Made by a program: the position numbers and the translations under genes. A stretch of 54,284 bases of DNA from an uncultured Lentisphaerota bacterium (lineage in GTDB: Bacteria; Verrucomicrobiota; Kiritimatiellia; CAIQIC01): the NCBI GenBank assembly GCA_903896925.1, contig CAITZM010000167.1, positions 1 to 54,284 on the forward strand, given 5' to 3'. This document shows, one piece after another, positions 16,030 through 23,574 of this stretch. The notes below the pieces were generated by a model, which saw nothing but the letters and a program-made list of their open reading frames with translations, did not search any database and was not told the DNA's origin. Position 1 is the stretch's first letter. Each line of letters begins with the position of its first letter.

Positions 16030-16476
16030 ATGAAGGGGAAGCATTCCATTTTCTTGGTGAGCTGCTGTCTGGGCGGCTGCGTGATGGCGCTGGCCGGGGG
16101 CTGCGAGAATCTGGGCGACCTGACCGGCGGCTCGAAGTCGGAGACGGAGGCTGTCGCGCTCCCCACCGCGACCAACACGGAGGCGACGACGACGGCCGAA
16201 CCGCGTCCCGCGCCGAAAGAGGTCTGGGTGGATGATGACTTCAATGCGCACACGGACGGCTGGGGCTACGATCACTTCAGCACTCCAAACGATGGTGTTG
16301 ACGCCGTGGCCTCAGGCGGGACGGTCTACGTTGCGGAGGGATGGTATCCCGAGGGGCTGCGCGAAAACCACAAGGATTGCAAGGTGATCCCCACCGGAAC
16401 CACCTATTTCACCGATGCACCGCCGCCGGGGTACAGCCCCAAGCGGCTCGACGGTGCCGCTGCCCCTGGTCTGTAG
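16030..16476 (+). CDS. Small lipoprotein with beta-helix-like N-cap, paralogue 1
   Basis: 148 residues; the start at 16030 follows GGGGAGGAAAAG. The N-terminus (MKGKHSIFLVSCCLGGCVMALAGGCENLG) is a lipoprotein signal with a likely lipidated Cys in AGGC. A Ser/Thr/Ala-rich linker follows. Then EVWVDDDFNAHTDGWGYDHF...DGVDAVASGGTVYVAEGWYPE resembles the first turns of secreted right-handed beta-helix proteins. The protein ends there, so it looks like the N-terminal stub of a larger family member, or a genuinely short form. A second copy begins 29 bases later. Function unknown. Confidence 0.68.
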   Translation: MKGKHSIFLVSCCLGGCVMALAGGCENLGDLTGGSKSETEAVALPTATNTEATTTAEPRPAPKEVWVDDDFNAHTDGWGYDHFSTPNDGVDAVASGGTVYVAEGWYPEGLRENHKDCKVIPTGTTYFTDAPPPGYSPKRLDGAAAPGL

Positions 16477-16505
16477 GTGAGTACGTGCGGATTATAAGGA
16501 GAAAT

Positions 16506-16925
16506 ATGCAAATTAAAGTTTCGGTTTTTCTGGTGACGTGTTGCTTGGGCGGGTGCTTGGCGGCGCTGGTCGGAGGTTGCGAGAATCTGGGCGACCTGAC
16601 CGGCGGTTCCAAGTCATCCTCCGAGGCGGAGGCGCTCCCGGCGGTCACCAACACGGACGCCGTCGCTTCGTCGGAAGCGCGGCCCAAGCCGACGGTGGCC
16701 TGGGTGGATGACGATTACACGCCCAGGACGTCCGGCTGGGGCTACGATCACTTCGACAACATCAACGAGGCCGTCCGTGCGGTGGCGCCCCACGGGCTCG
16801 TCAATATCCAGGATGGTTCCTATCCCGGCACGGATACGATGGCCTTTGGTGATGTCGACATCTCGGCGTACGGCACAGGGAGTGTTTACATGGCCCGTGA
16901 ACACACCGGCACGGAACCACAATAG
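16506..16925 (+). CDS. Small lipoprotein with beta-helix-like N-cap, paralogue 2
   Basis: 139 residues; start at 16506 with AAGGAG upstream. The lipoprotein signal MQIKVSVFLVTCCLGGCLAALVGGCENLG has lipobox VGGC. CENLGDLTGGSKS is shared exactly with paralogue 1, and the WVDDD...GWGYDHF block is also conserved. The C-terminal parts diverge and again no full beta-helix follows. Tandem duplication is clear. The protein should be anchored in the outer or inner membrane; its role is unknown. Confidence 0.68.
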   Translation: MQIKVSVFLVTCCLGGCLAALVGGCENLGDLTGGSKSSSEAEALPAVTNTDAVASSEARPKPTVAWVDDDYTPRTSGWGYDHFDNINEAVRAVAPHGLVNIQDGSYPGTDTMAFGDVDISAYGTGSVYMAREHTGTEPQ

Positions 16926-16981
16926 GGCTCCTTGCCGGGGCTGTGCCACGCTGCACAAAAGAATCCTAGAAGGCAGGCACC

Positions 16982-17590
16982 TCACCCCGACAGGGGCGCC
17001 GAGCGGCTGACCTCCAGATCGCGCAGCAGGCCGTTCTCGATGCCATAAACCCAGCCGTGGATCGAAAACTGTTGCCCGCGCGCCCACGCATCGCGGGCGA
17101 TCGTGGTGCCGGCGACGTTCGAGACCTGCTCGATGATGTTGAGTTCGCACAGCCGGTCCACCCGCGCGTGGTCATCCGGCAGCGCGGCCAGTTCCGCGGC
17201 GTGGCGACGATGGATATCGCCGATGTGCCGCAGCCAGTTGTCGATCAGCCCGTGGGGATGCTCCTCGATCGCCGCCTTGACGCCGCCGCAACCGTAGTGG
17301 CCGCAGACGATGACGTGCTTCACATGCAGCACGTCGAGCGCATATTGCAGCACCGAGAGGCAGTTCATGTCGGAGTGCACCACGAGGTTGGCCACGTTGC
17401 GGTGGACGAAGAGCTCGCCCGGCAGCAGGCCGACAATCTCGTTGGCGGGCACGCGGCTGTCGGAGCATCCGATCCAGAGATATTCCGGCGCCTGCTGCGC
17501 CGCCAGCTTGTGGAAGAAATGGGGGTGCCGCGCCGTGATGTCCTTCGCCCAGGCGCGATTGTTGCCGAACAGCGTTGCGAGCGTTTTCAT
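16982..17590 (-). CDS. can: Beta-class carbonic anhydrase
   Basis: 202 residues, cytoplasmic. It interconverts CO2 and bicarbonate. Zinc ligands and the catalytic dyad are at the same positions as I recall for Escherichia coli Can: Cys42, Asp44 (CSDSR), His98 and Cys101 (CGHYGCGG). The start at 17590 gives MKTLATLFGNNRAWAKDI, the usual N-terminus, but no good ribosome site is seen. A TTTCCAA-GGA-TTGGAAA palindrome lies 19 bases upstream of the start. Convergent with the lipoprotein pair. Confidence 0.94.
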   Translation of the reverse strand: MKTLATLFGNNRAWAKDITARHPHFFHKLAAQQAPEYLWIGCSDSRVPANEIVGLLPGELFVHRNVANLVVHSDMNCLSVLQYALDVLHVKHVIVCGHYGCGGVKAAIEEHPHGLIDNWLRHIGDIHRRHAAELAALPDDHARVDRLCELNIIEQVSNVAGTTIARDAWARGQQFSIHGWVYGIENGLLRDLEVSRSAPLSG

Positions 17591-17608
17591 GGCCCGCAAT
17601 CTACACGG

Positions 17609-17656
17609 TTTCCAAGGATTGGAAAGCCCGCACGTCTTTTTTTCCAAATCTGAAAA
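17609..17656. promoter_or_regulatory. TTTCCAA...TTGGAAA palindrome and weaker copy upstream of carbonic anhydrase
   Basis: 17609-17625 is a perfect palindrome: TTTCCAA, GGA, TTGGAAA. 17640-17656 is an imperfect relative (TTTCCAAATCTGAAAAA). They lie 19 and 50 bases upstream of the start at 17590, a position suited to an operator. Confidence 0.45.
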
Positions 17657-17748
17657 ACGGGTACAGCCATCGCCGGCCTGCCTGAGCCGGGCAGAACACA
17701 CCGCCAAGACGCCAAGTTCGCCAAGCAGCGCAACAGAACGAATCATCC

Positions 17749-17885
17749 ACAGATTACACAGATTTCGCAGATTTTTTAGCGGAGGAACAGAGCCGAAGGT
17801 TTTAATGAGGAAACCAGGAAAGCAGGAACGGAAGATAGCTTCTGTCGTTGCTTCCTTATCTGTGTGACCTGCGAAATCTGTGGAT
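17749..17885. repeat. Inverted repeat ATCCACAGATT...AATCTGTGGAT
   Basis: ATCCACAGATTACACAGATT at 17749 and CTGTGTGACCTGCGAAATCT then GTGGAT ending near 17885 are opposite-strand copies of one motif, about 75 bases apart. The enclosed piece carries GGAAACCAGGAAAGCAGGAA. It looks like a dispersed intergenic element rather than gene remnant. Confidence 0.55.
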
Positions 17886-18005
17886 CATCTGCTCTTCTGC
17901 CGCTCTGCGATCTTTGCGCCCCTTCGAGGCTATTCCTCTTCGTCGTTTCCCGGCCCTCGGGGATCTCCGTGCGCGGCGGGATGAGGCCTGCCCATCCGCA
18001 CGCCG

Positions 18006-19460
18006 TCAGAAATCGTTCTGCAGCACCGCGGCGCCGCGGCGGCAGATTTCCTTGGCGTAGTCGGTCCAGCGGCCCTGGCCCCAGTAGCGGTAGCAGCTGG
18101 TCTGCGCGGTCAGGTTGTGCAGAAGCGCATTGCGGTAGGCGTGGGAGCGGCGGTCCACGTTGCGTCCGTCGAGCTTCGCGTGGAAGAGCGCGGAGAGCTT
18201 GTTCATCGGGTCGAGCACGTTCTCGTAGCCGCTGACCCAGCTCAGGTTGCTGGTCCAGGAGCCGCCGTCCATGTGAAAACGGTAGTCGGCCTGCTTGGCG
18301 TCCACGATCGCGGCGGCGACCTGCTCCGGCGTGGGCGCGCCCGCGAGGCGCTTCCAGAGCGCGGCCTGGTGCAGCGGCTGGACCGGCGCGAAATCCTTTT
18401 CGGTCAGGCCGGCCTGCGCGAGCAGCTCGAGATATTCCGTGCCGCCGATGCCGACGACGCCCTCGGTGCCGAGGTTGTGCCACGCCTGGTTGTAGTTCTG
18501 CGGGAACTCGTTCATCATCACGCCGCCGTTTTCGCCGTCGGCGATCTGCGCGACGAGCGGCGGGACCTGTCGGCCGCCCAGCGCACACGGGTGGAGGCCG
18601 CGCGCCTCGGAGAGCGGCTGCATCTGGGCGACGAGCTTGGTGTCGGAGCCCTGCGTCTTGATGAGCGCGATGATGCTGACTTCCTCGCCGCGCAAATTTT
18701 TCGCGACGAGCCGCCGCGGCAGGTGCCGCTCGCCCAGGCCGTGCCCGTTGAGCTCCTCGACGGTGTGCTCCTGCACGAGCAGCCACTGGTAGCCGCATTC
18801 GCGCAGCGCCTTGATGTACTCGAACGCGACGTCGGGGTGGTTCGGCAGGTGCATCTCCGGCGGCGAGAAGCCGCGGACGCGGCCGAGCGCGGCCCAGCCG
18901 AAGAGCCCCGCGAAATGATGCTGCCACGCGAGGATCTGCGGCTTGAGGTCCGGCACCGGCGTCGAGGGCACCACCGCGTGGGCCCACGTCGTGCCGAGCC
19001 ACTCGGCGCACGGCCAGTAGCGGTCGCCGTCCACGAGCGTGCGCAGGTTGTCGAGGATGTCGCCGCGGCCCATCTGGCGCAGGCCCCAGAGCAGCTCGCC
19101 GGAATAGTCGAGCATGATGCGCGGGTGGCGGCCGCCATCCACGTGCTCGCGGATGAAGTCGGCGATGCGGCTGTAGCAGTGCGCGAAGACCGGCGCGTCG
19201 TGCATGTCGTGCACGTGCTGGCGCTCCATCATGTACTGCAAATTGCCGATCAGCGGCGCGGTGCCCAGGTCGCCGTCCTGGATCATCAGCGGCTGGTGCA
19301 TGTGCAGTGCGAGCGCAAAGGCGGATTGCATCCGGTCGAGCCGCAGCGGCGTCCGGCCGAGATAAAGGGGCGTGGTCTGGCTGGTGACCTGGTGGACCTC
19401 GTCCTCCCAGCCGCAGATGTTCGGCAGGCCGTCGATCGCTTCGGGTATGTTGGCGCTCAT
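18006..19460 (-). CDS. Glycoside hydrolase family 57 protein (alpha-glucan active)
   Basis: 484 residues; start at 19460 with GGAG upstream. The N-terminal part LALHMHQPLMIQDGDLGTAPLIGN is the GH57 His-containing strand. The segment GFSPPEMHLPNHPDVAFEYI places the presumed nucleophile at Glu202. ADGENGGVMMNEFPQNYN is a conserved later block. GH57 enzymes act on alpha-1,4 or alpha-1,6 glucans (amylase, glucanotransferase, amylopullulanase). The exact specificity is not decidable here. No signal peptide, so cytoplasmic. It lies 127 bases downstream of the GH57 branching enzyme gene in the same direction, which suggests glycogen metabolism. Confidence 0.88.
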   Translation of the reverse strand: MSANIPEAIDGLPNICGWEDEVHQVTSQTTPLYLGRTPLRLDRMQSAFALALHMHQPLMIQDGDLGTAPLIGNLQYMMERQHVHDMHDAPVFAHCYSRIADFIREHVDGGRHPRIMLDYSGELLWGLRQMGRGDILDNLRTLVDGDRYWPCAEWLGTTWAHAVVPSTPVPDLKPQILAWQHHFAGLFGWAALGRVRGFSPPEMHLPNHPDVAFEYIKALRECGYQWLLVQEHTVEELNGHGLGERHLPRRLVAKNLRGEEVSIIALIKTQGSDTKLVAQMQPLSEARGLHPCALGGRQVPPLVAQIADGENGGVMMNEFPQNYNQAWHNLGTEGVVGIGGTEYLELLAQAGLTEKDFAPVQPLHQAALWKRLAGAPTPEQVAAAIVDAKQADYRFHMDGGSWTSNLSWVSGYENVLDPMNKLSALFHAKLDGRNVDRRSHAYRNALLHNLTAQTSCYRYWGQGRWTDYAKEICRRGAAVLQNDF

Positions 19461-19516
19461 GTTATTCTCCAGTTTTTTTCGCCCCCGGTGGAGCGACCCA
19501 TTTTCAGTTCTTCATC

Positions 19517-19591
19517 GTAGGGGCGCAGACTTGCTGCGCCCGTTCGTGTTGCTTGCGATACACATTGGGCGCAGCAAGACTGCGCCCCTAC
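19517..19591. repeat. Two inverted copies of GTAGGGGCGCAGNCTTGCTGCGCCC (family R3)
   Basis: One copy reads forward at 19517-19541 and one in reverse at 19567-19591. Each is a hairpin, and together they form a longer inverted repeat with a 25-base spacer. They sit between the two GH57 genes and could reduce read-through or stabilise transcript ends. A related single copy is at 14070. Confidence 0.7.
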
Positions 19592-21201
19592 GTTTTCGTG
19601 CGCGGCGAGTATACGCGATAATCCAGATTCGGGAAAATATTGTCCTGCTGCTCCAGCGCGGCCAGGCGCGCCGCGCGCACCGCGCCGAGCAGCAGCGCGT
19701 CGCGCAGCTCGTTGAAGGCGAGCAGGTGGCCGCGCGTCCGCTGCGCCGCGTAGTGGGTGAACGTGCCGCGGCTCATGATGAACGCCCAGTCGCTCGACTG
19801 GGCGAGCAGCAGCTCGCGCGCGGCCTGGTTGAGCGCGCGGCGCTGCAGCCCGCGCGCCTTCGGGAAGCGCCGCGCGAGAGCGGCCATGCGGTCGGCCGCG
19901 ACGTGCAGGTGCGGGTAGACCCAGTCGGTCGCCGCGTTGAGCCAGATCTCGTGGTGACCCTTGTGGCCCCAGCTCGACGCCGCGGGCAGCGCCAGCTGCT
20001 GCACCGGCTGCGCCGCGAGATACTCCCCGGGCGTCGTGAGCTGCACGCGGGACTGGGCGGCCAGCGCGCGCAGCACGGCCTCGAGCCACTCCGGCCCCTC
20101 GAACCACCAGTGGCCGAACAGCTCCGCGTCGTAGGGCGCGACGATCACCGGCGCGCGGCCGAGCCGGGCGCGCAGCGCGGCCGCCTGCTGCTGCCGTGCC
20201 GCGACGAAATGCGCCGCGTGCGCCGCGACCTTCGCCAGCGCGGCGGCGCGCACATAGGGCTCCTTCGCCTCGGTGCGGTCGGTGATGCGGTGGTATTTGA
20301 TGCCCGTGTTGACGCGGATGCCGTCGCGATGGATGTAGGGCCGGAGATAATCGAGTTCCAGGTCGAAGCCGATGTCGCGGTAGAACTCGCGGTAGTCCAC
20401 GTCCCCGGGATAGCCCTGTTCGGAGCTCCACACCTGCTGCGACGAGTCCGGGTCGCGGCCGAACGCCGCGACACCGCCCGGGCAGAACAGCGGTGCGTAG
20501 ACGCCGAATTTCGGCGGCGTCGCGGCGCGCTCGATGCCGTGGCTGTCGAGGAAGAAATAGCGCAGGCCAAACTCCTGCAGCACCGTCTCCAGCCCCGGAT
20601 AGAAGCCGCATTCGGGCAGCCAGATCCCGCGCGGCGCGCGGCCGAAGGTTTCCGTGTAGTGCTGCACCGCGACCGCGATCTGCGCGCGGACGGCCGCCGG
20701 GTTCACGCGCAACAGCGGCAGGAAGCCGTGCGTCGCCGCGCAGGTGATGATCTCCAGCCGACCGGTCGCTTGCAGGCGCGCGAACGCGCTGACCAGGTCG
20801 CCCTGCCAGCGCTTCGTGTAGTCGGTCCGCGCCCGGGTGAACCGCGCCAGATACAGCTGGGCCGTGTCGTGGAAGGCGGGCAGGTGCTGCGTGCGCTCGA
20901 CTTCCTTTGCCGCCAGCTCGCAGAGCCGCGTGAGGTGCCTCGCGTAGCGGCGGCGCAGCAGGGGGTCGTTCAGCATCTCGATCAGCGACGGCGTCAGCGA
21001 CATGGTCAGCCGCCAGGGCACGCCGTCGTGTTCCAGGCCCTCGAGCGTCTGCAGCAGCGGGATATAGGTTTCGGTGATCGCCTCGAAGAGCCAGGCTTCC
21101 TCCAGGAAATCCTCGTGCTCCGGGTGGCGGACAAACGGCAGGTGCGCATGCAGGACGAGGCAGAGGAACCCCTCGGGCGCGCTGGAGGCGGGCGAAATCA
21201 C
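19588..21201 (-). CDS. GH57 1,4-alpha-glucan branching enzyme (DUF1957 type)
   Basis: 537 residues. The N-terminus GFLCLVLHAHLPFVRHPEHEDFLEE is the diagnostic GH57 branching-enzyme start. The nucleophile is Glu197 (GIWLPECGFYPG) and the acid/base Asp358 (APYDAELFGHWWFEGPEWL), close to the positions known in the Thermococcus TK1436 enzyme. The C-terminal helical domain with QSSDWAFIMSRGTFTHYA is conserved. It should form alpha-1,6 branches in glycogen in the cytoplasm. Its start overlaps the stop of the DUF4912 gene by four bases, so the two are translationally coupled. Confidence 0.93.
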   Translation of the reverse strand: MISPASSAPEGFLCLVLHAHLPFVRHPEHEDFLEEAWLFEAITETYIPLLQTLEGLEHDGVPWRLTMSLTPSLIEMLNDPLLRRRYARHLTRLCELAAKEVERTQHLPAFHDTAQLYLARFTRARTDYTKRWQGDLVSAFARLQATGRLEIITCAATHGFLPLLRVNPAAVRAQIAVAVQHYTETFGRAPRGIWLPECGFYPGLETVLQEFGLRYFFLDSHGIERAATPPKFGVYAPLFCPGGVAAFGRDPDSSQQVWSSEQGYPGDVDYREFYRDIGFDLELDYLRPYIHRDGIRVNTGIKYHRITDRTEAKEPYVRAAALAKVAAHAAHFVAARQQQAAALRARLGRAPVIVAPYDAELFGHWWFEGPEWLEAVLRALAAQSRVQLTTPGEYLAAQPVQQLALPAASSWGHKGHHEIWLNAATDWVYPHLHVAADRMAALARRFPKARGLQRRALNQAARELLLAQSSDWAFIMSRGTFTHYAAQRTRGHLLAFNELRDALLLGAVRAARLAALEQQDNIFPNLDYRVYSPRTKT

Positions 21202-22247
21202 GGTTTGGCAACCGGCAAAGCCCAGCGGACGTGGAAGGTGCCGTCGGCGTTGACCGACACCGGCTGGCCGTTGACGCGCAGGGTCTGGCCCGGCTGGGCG
21301 CGGCCATAGACGATGACCTCGGCGTTCAGCTCCAGCTCGATCGCCGCCTTCGACACCGCGCCGCCCATGCTGAAGCTGCTCACCGTGTCGGACGAGGCCG
21401 GGAGCGCCCGGGCCACGGCCGGCGCGGAAGTCGCGGCAATTTTTTCCGTCAGCGCCGCGGCGACTTCCTGCGGGATATCGAGCGCGCCCAGCGTTTCGAC
21501 CGGCGTGATCAGCCCGGCATGCGGCGGCGGCGCCAGCGGGAAATCATGCGTTGGTGCACCCAGCGGCGCCGCCAGCACCGGCTCCACCTGCGCGCCATCG
21601 GCTGCTGCCCGAGGGCCGTTTTCCAACGGCACCGCTTCCGGCGCGACCCCCTCCGTGGAAGGCACCCCCGCCAGCGGAAAGTCCTGCGCCGCGCCACGGC
21701 CTGCCGCCAGCTGACCTCTGACTTCCGACCTCTGACTTCTGACCTCTGGCCTCCGCTCTCCGGCCTCTGACTTCCGTTCTTCCTCCCGCTCCGGGGCGGC
21801 GACGCGCCGGGCGTTTTCCAGCGCCCCGGTGACTTCGAGCCACTGGGGTTGCTGCGCCGGCACGGGTGCGGCCGGTGGTGTAGTGACGGAGTTCGAGCGG
21901 CAAACCGCAACGAAATCGCCCGACACCGAGCACGGCCCAAGCTCGGCATGATAAGTCTTGTCCGCGGCCCACAGCTCGACGTACCAGCTGCCCGCGTCCG
22001 GATTGACGGGGACATCGAAGGTCTGGCCGTCCCGTTCATCGTGGAACCGCAGAACCCAGACGAACGCCGTGGCGCGCACGCTTAAATTTTTCTCCGCCGC
22101 GGCGCGGGTGCGGGGTGTGAGTTCCCAGGCGGCGTGGATGTGGAACGGGTCCACATCGAGCAGCGTCAGGCGGGTCTGTCCGTAGGCCGCGGGCAGACCG
22201 GCCGGCGGAGGAACAGCTGCTGTGTTTTTGACGCGGCGGCGTTTCAT
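21198..22247 (-). CDS. DUF4912 domain-containing protein
   Basis: 349 residues. Residues about 18-125 (RLTLLDVDPFHIHAAWELTP...WVLRFHDERDGQTFDVPVNPDAGSWYVEL) match the DUF4912 domain. The C-terminal 60 residues (VYGRAQPGQTLRVNGQPVSVNADGTFHVRWALP) are a second conserved beta-rich piece seen in these proteins. Between them is a low-complexity linker containing EVRSQRSEVRGQ, produced by an in-frame simple repeat (21714-21780). Function is not established. The four-base overlap with the GH57 branching enzyme gene, a neighbour often seen in other genomes as I recall, suggests a role in glucan handling. Confidence 0.85.
   Translation of the reverse strand: MKRRRVKNTAAVPPPAGLPAAYGQTRLTLLDVDPFHIHAAWELTPRTRAAAEKNLSVRATAFVWVLRFHDERDGQTFDVPVNPDAGSWYVELWAADKTYHAELGPCSVSGDFVAVCRSNSVTTPPAAPVPAQQPQWLEVTGALENARRVAAPEREEERKSEAGERRPEVRSQRSEVRGQLAAGRGAAQDFPLAGVPSTEGVAPEAVPLENGPRAAADGAQVEPVLAAPLGAPTHDFPLAPPPHAGLITPVETLGALDIPQEVAAALTEKIAATSAPAVARALPASSDTVSSFSMGGAVSKAAIELELNAEVIVYGRAQPGQTLRVNGQPVSVNADGTFHVRWALPVAKP
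21714..21780. repeat. CTCTGACTTCTGAC-type tandem repeat inside the DUF4912 gene
   Basis: About seven degenerate units of 8-10 bases (CTCTGACTTC, CGACCTCTGA, CTTCTGACCT). Read on the coding strand it gives RRPEVRSQRSEVRGQ. The frame stays open through it. The repeat type differs sharply from the surrounding coding sequence and resembles intergenic simple repeats. Confidence 0.75.
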
Positions 22248-22397
22248 GGGAGAAAATTATTTAGCAAGAACCCCTGGCGATTGACAGTTTTTTCCACCGC
22301 AGGGCGCTTTTCCCGGGGTGAAGGGCAGCCCCTCCGCTGCTTCCAAGGTTTGGATAAATCCGTGGTTGGTCGTCCAACGTCTGGAAACCTGTCAGCC
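22248..22397. promoter_or_regulatory. Gap upstream of DUF4912 gene with two TTCCAA...TGGAAA-like elements
   Basis: 150 bases. CTTCCAAGGTTTGGATAA (22340-22357) and CGTCCAACGTCTGGAAAC (22371-22388) are degraded members of the TTTCCAA...TTGGAAA palindrome family. They lie about 95-140 bases upstream of the DUF4912 start and also just after the ROK kinase stop. Confidence 0.4.
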
Positions 22398-23375
22398 TCA
22401 TGACTTGCCGCGGGCTTCCGCGACGAGCGCGGCGGCGCCGAGCACGGTGGCGTGGTCGCCGAGTTGCGCGGCGCGGACCTTGACGCGCTCGCCAAGCAGC
22501 GGCATGGCGTGCTGCAGCACGGCGGCGCGGACCTCCTCGAGATACAGTTTTTCGAGCGCCTCCACCAGCCCGCCGCCGAGCACGATGATGTCCGGCGCGA
22601 TCAGGTTGACGATGCTGGCGGCGGCAACGCCCAGCTGGCGCGCGGCGCGGCGGACAATGTCCTCAATGGCGCGGTCGCCGGCGGCGATGGACTTGGCCAA
22701 CGTGCGGCTCTTGATCTCGCGCAGATCGGTGCCGGCCAGCTCGAGCAGGGTCGGGGCCTGGCCGCGGTAGGCGGCGGCGGCGCAGTCGGCGGCGATGGCG
22801 AGGCGGCTGGCGTGCGCTTCGAGGCACCCATGGCGGCCGCAGCCGCACAGGCGGCCGTCCGGCACGGCCTGCATGTGGCCGACCTCGAAGCAGGAGTGTT
22901 CGCGGCCGCGGAAAATCTGGCCGTCATAGATGCAGCCGCCACCGATGCCGGTGCCGGGGAAGAGGCCGACGACACACCGCGCCTGCTCGCCAACGCCGAA
23001 GCGGAACTCGCCGTAGGTGCCGGCATCCACGTCGTTGAAGACGCGGACGGGGCTGTGGCAGTTGCGTTCCAGGATGCTTTGCAGGGGCAGGTTGCGCCAG
23101 CCGAGGTTGGGCGCGGAAAGCACTGCGCCCGTCAGCACGTTCACGGGGCCGGGTACGCCCAGTCCGATGCCGGCGAGTTTCCTGGCCGTCAAGCCCGCAT
23201 CGGCCACGGTCCCGGTGATCAGTTCCTGCAGGCGGCCGACGACCGCCTTGGCGCCGTCATGGCCGCTGGTTTTCTCCTTGCGCTCGGCCAGCAGTTTGAA
23301 CTTTTCGTTGAACAGTGCGGCGAGCATCTTCGTCCCGCCGAGATCCACCCCGAGCCAGTAGGTTGTCTTGCGCAT
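22398..23375 (-). CDS. ROK family sugar kinase (glucokinase-like)
   Basis: 325 residues; start at 23375 with GGGAG eight bases upstream (a start eight codons earlier is less likely). The ATP-binding loop is GVDLGGTKM (residues 8-16). The structural zinc motif CGCGRHGCLEAHAS and the substrate-side GTGIGGGCIYDGQIFRG and EVGHMQ are all present, so an active hexokinase-type ROK enzyme is expected. There is no helix-turn-helix, so it is a kinase rather than a NagC/XylR repressor. Glucose phosphorylation fits the neighbouring alpha-glucan genes. A separate transcript is possible because 150 bases separate it from DUF4912. Confidence 0.92.
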   Translation of the reverse strand: MRKTTYWLGVDLGGTKMLAALFNEKFKLLAERKEKTSGHDGAKAVVGRLQELITGTVADAGLTARKLAGIGLGVPGPVNVLTGAVLSAPNLGWRNLPLQSILERNCHSPVRVFNDVDAGTYGEFRFGVGEQARCVVGLFPGTGIGGGCIYDGQIFRGREHSCFEVGHMQAVPDGRLCGCGRHGCLEAHASRLAIAADCAAAAYRGQAPTLLELAGTDLREIKSRTLAKSIAAGDRAIEDIVRRAARQLGVAAASIVNLIAPDIIVLGGGLVEALEKLYLEEVRAAVLQHAMPLLGERVKVRAAQLGDHATVLGAAALVAEARGKS

Positions 23376-23512
23376 GCTTTGCTCCCGTGTTTGCGTCACA
23401 TCACCACGCGCAACGTATCACAAACCAGCCCAAGAAAAAATTAAAACTGTGTGAGCGCCGGAGCCGCCGGAGACGCGGCCCGCGAACAGACGGAGCGGCG
23501 CACGCACCGTCC

Positions 23513-23554
23513 AAAAAAAACCGGGGAAAGAACCTCGCGGTCTTTCCCCGGTTT
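23513..23554 (-). terminator. Strong intrinsic terminator of the giant surface-protein gene
   Basis: On the minus strand AAACCGGGGAAAGA pairs perfectly with TCTTTCCCCGGTTT around a nine-base loop and is followed by eight Ts. It starts about 20 bases after the stop at 23575. This is the clearest Rho-independent terminator in the window. It also separates this gene from the divergent promoter area of the ROK kinase. Confidence 0.93.
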
Positions 23555-23574
23555 GGCTGGCGCCTGGCCGTGCG

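Larger units (their letters stand above)
17591..18005. other. 415-base gap: palindromes plus an inverted CACAGATT repeat
   Basis: No gene. Starts with the carbonic anhydrase leader carrying TTTCCAA-type palindromes (17609-17656). Next come GCCAAGACGCCAAGTTCGCCAAG low-complexity sequence and an inverted repeat pair (17749-17885). The last 110 bases are GC-rich filler downstream of the GH57 gene. Confidence 0.55.

Noticed and set aside
22398..23375. ROK protein as a NagC/XylR-type repressor controlling the palindromes
   Set aside because: It lacks the N-terminal helix-turn-helix, so it is a kinase.
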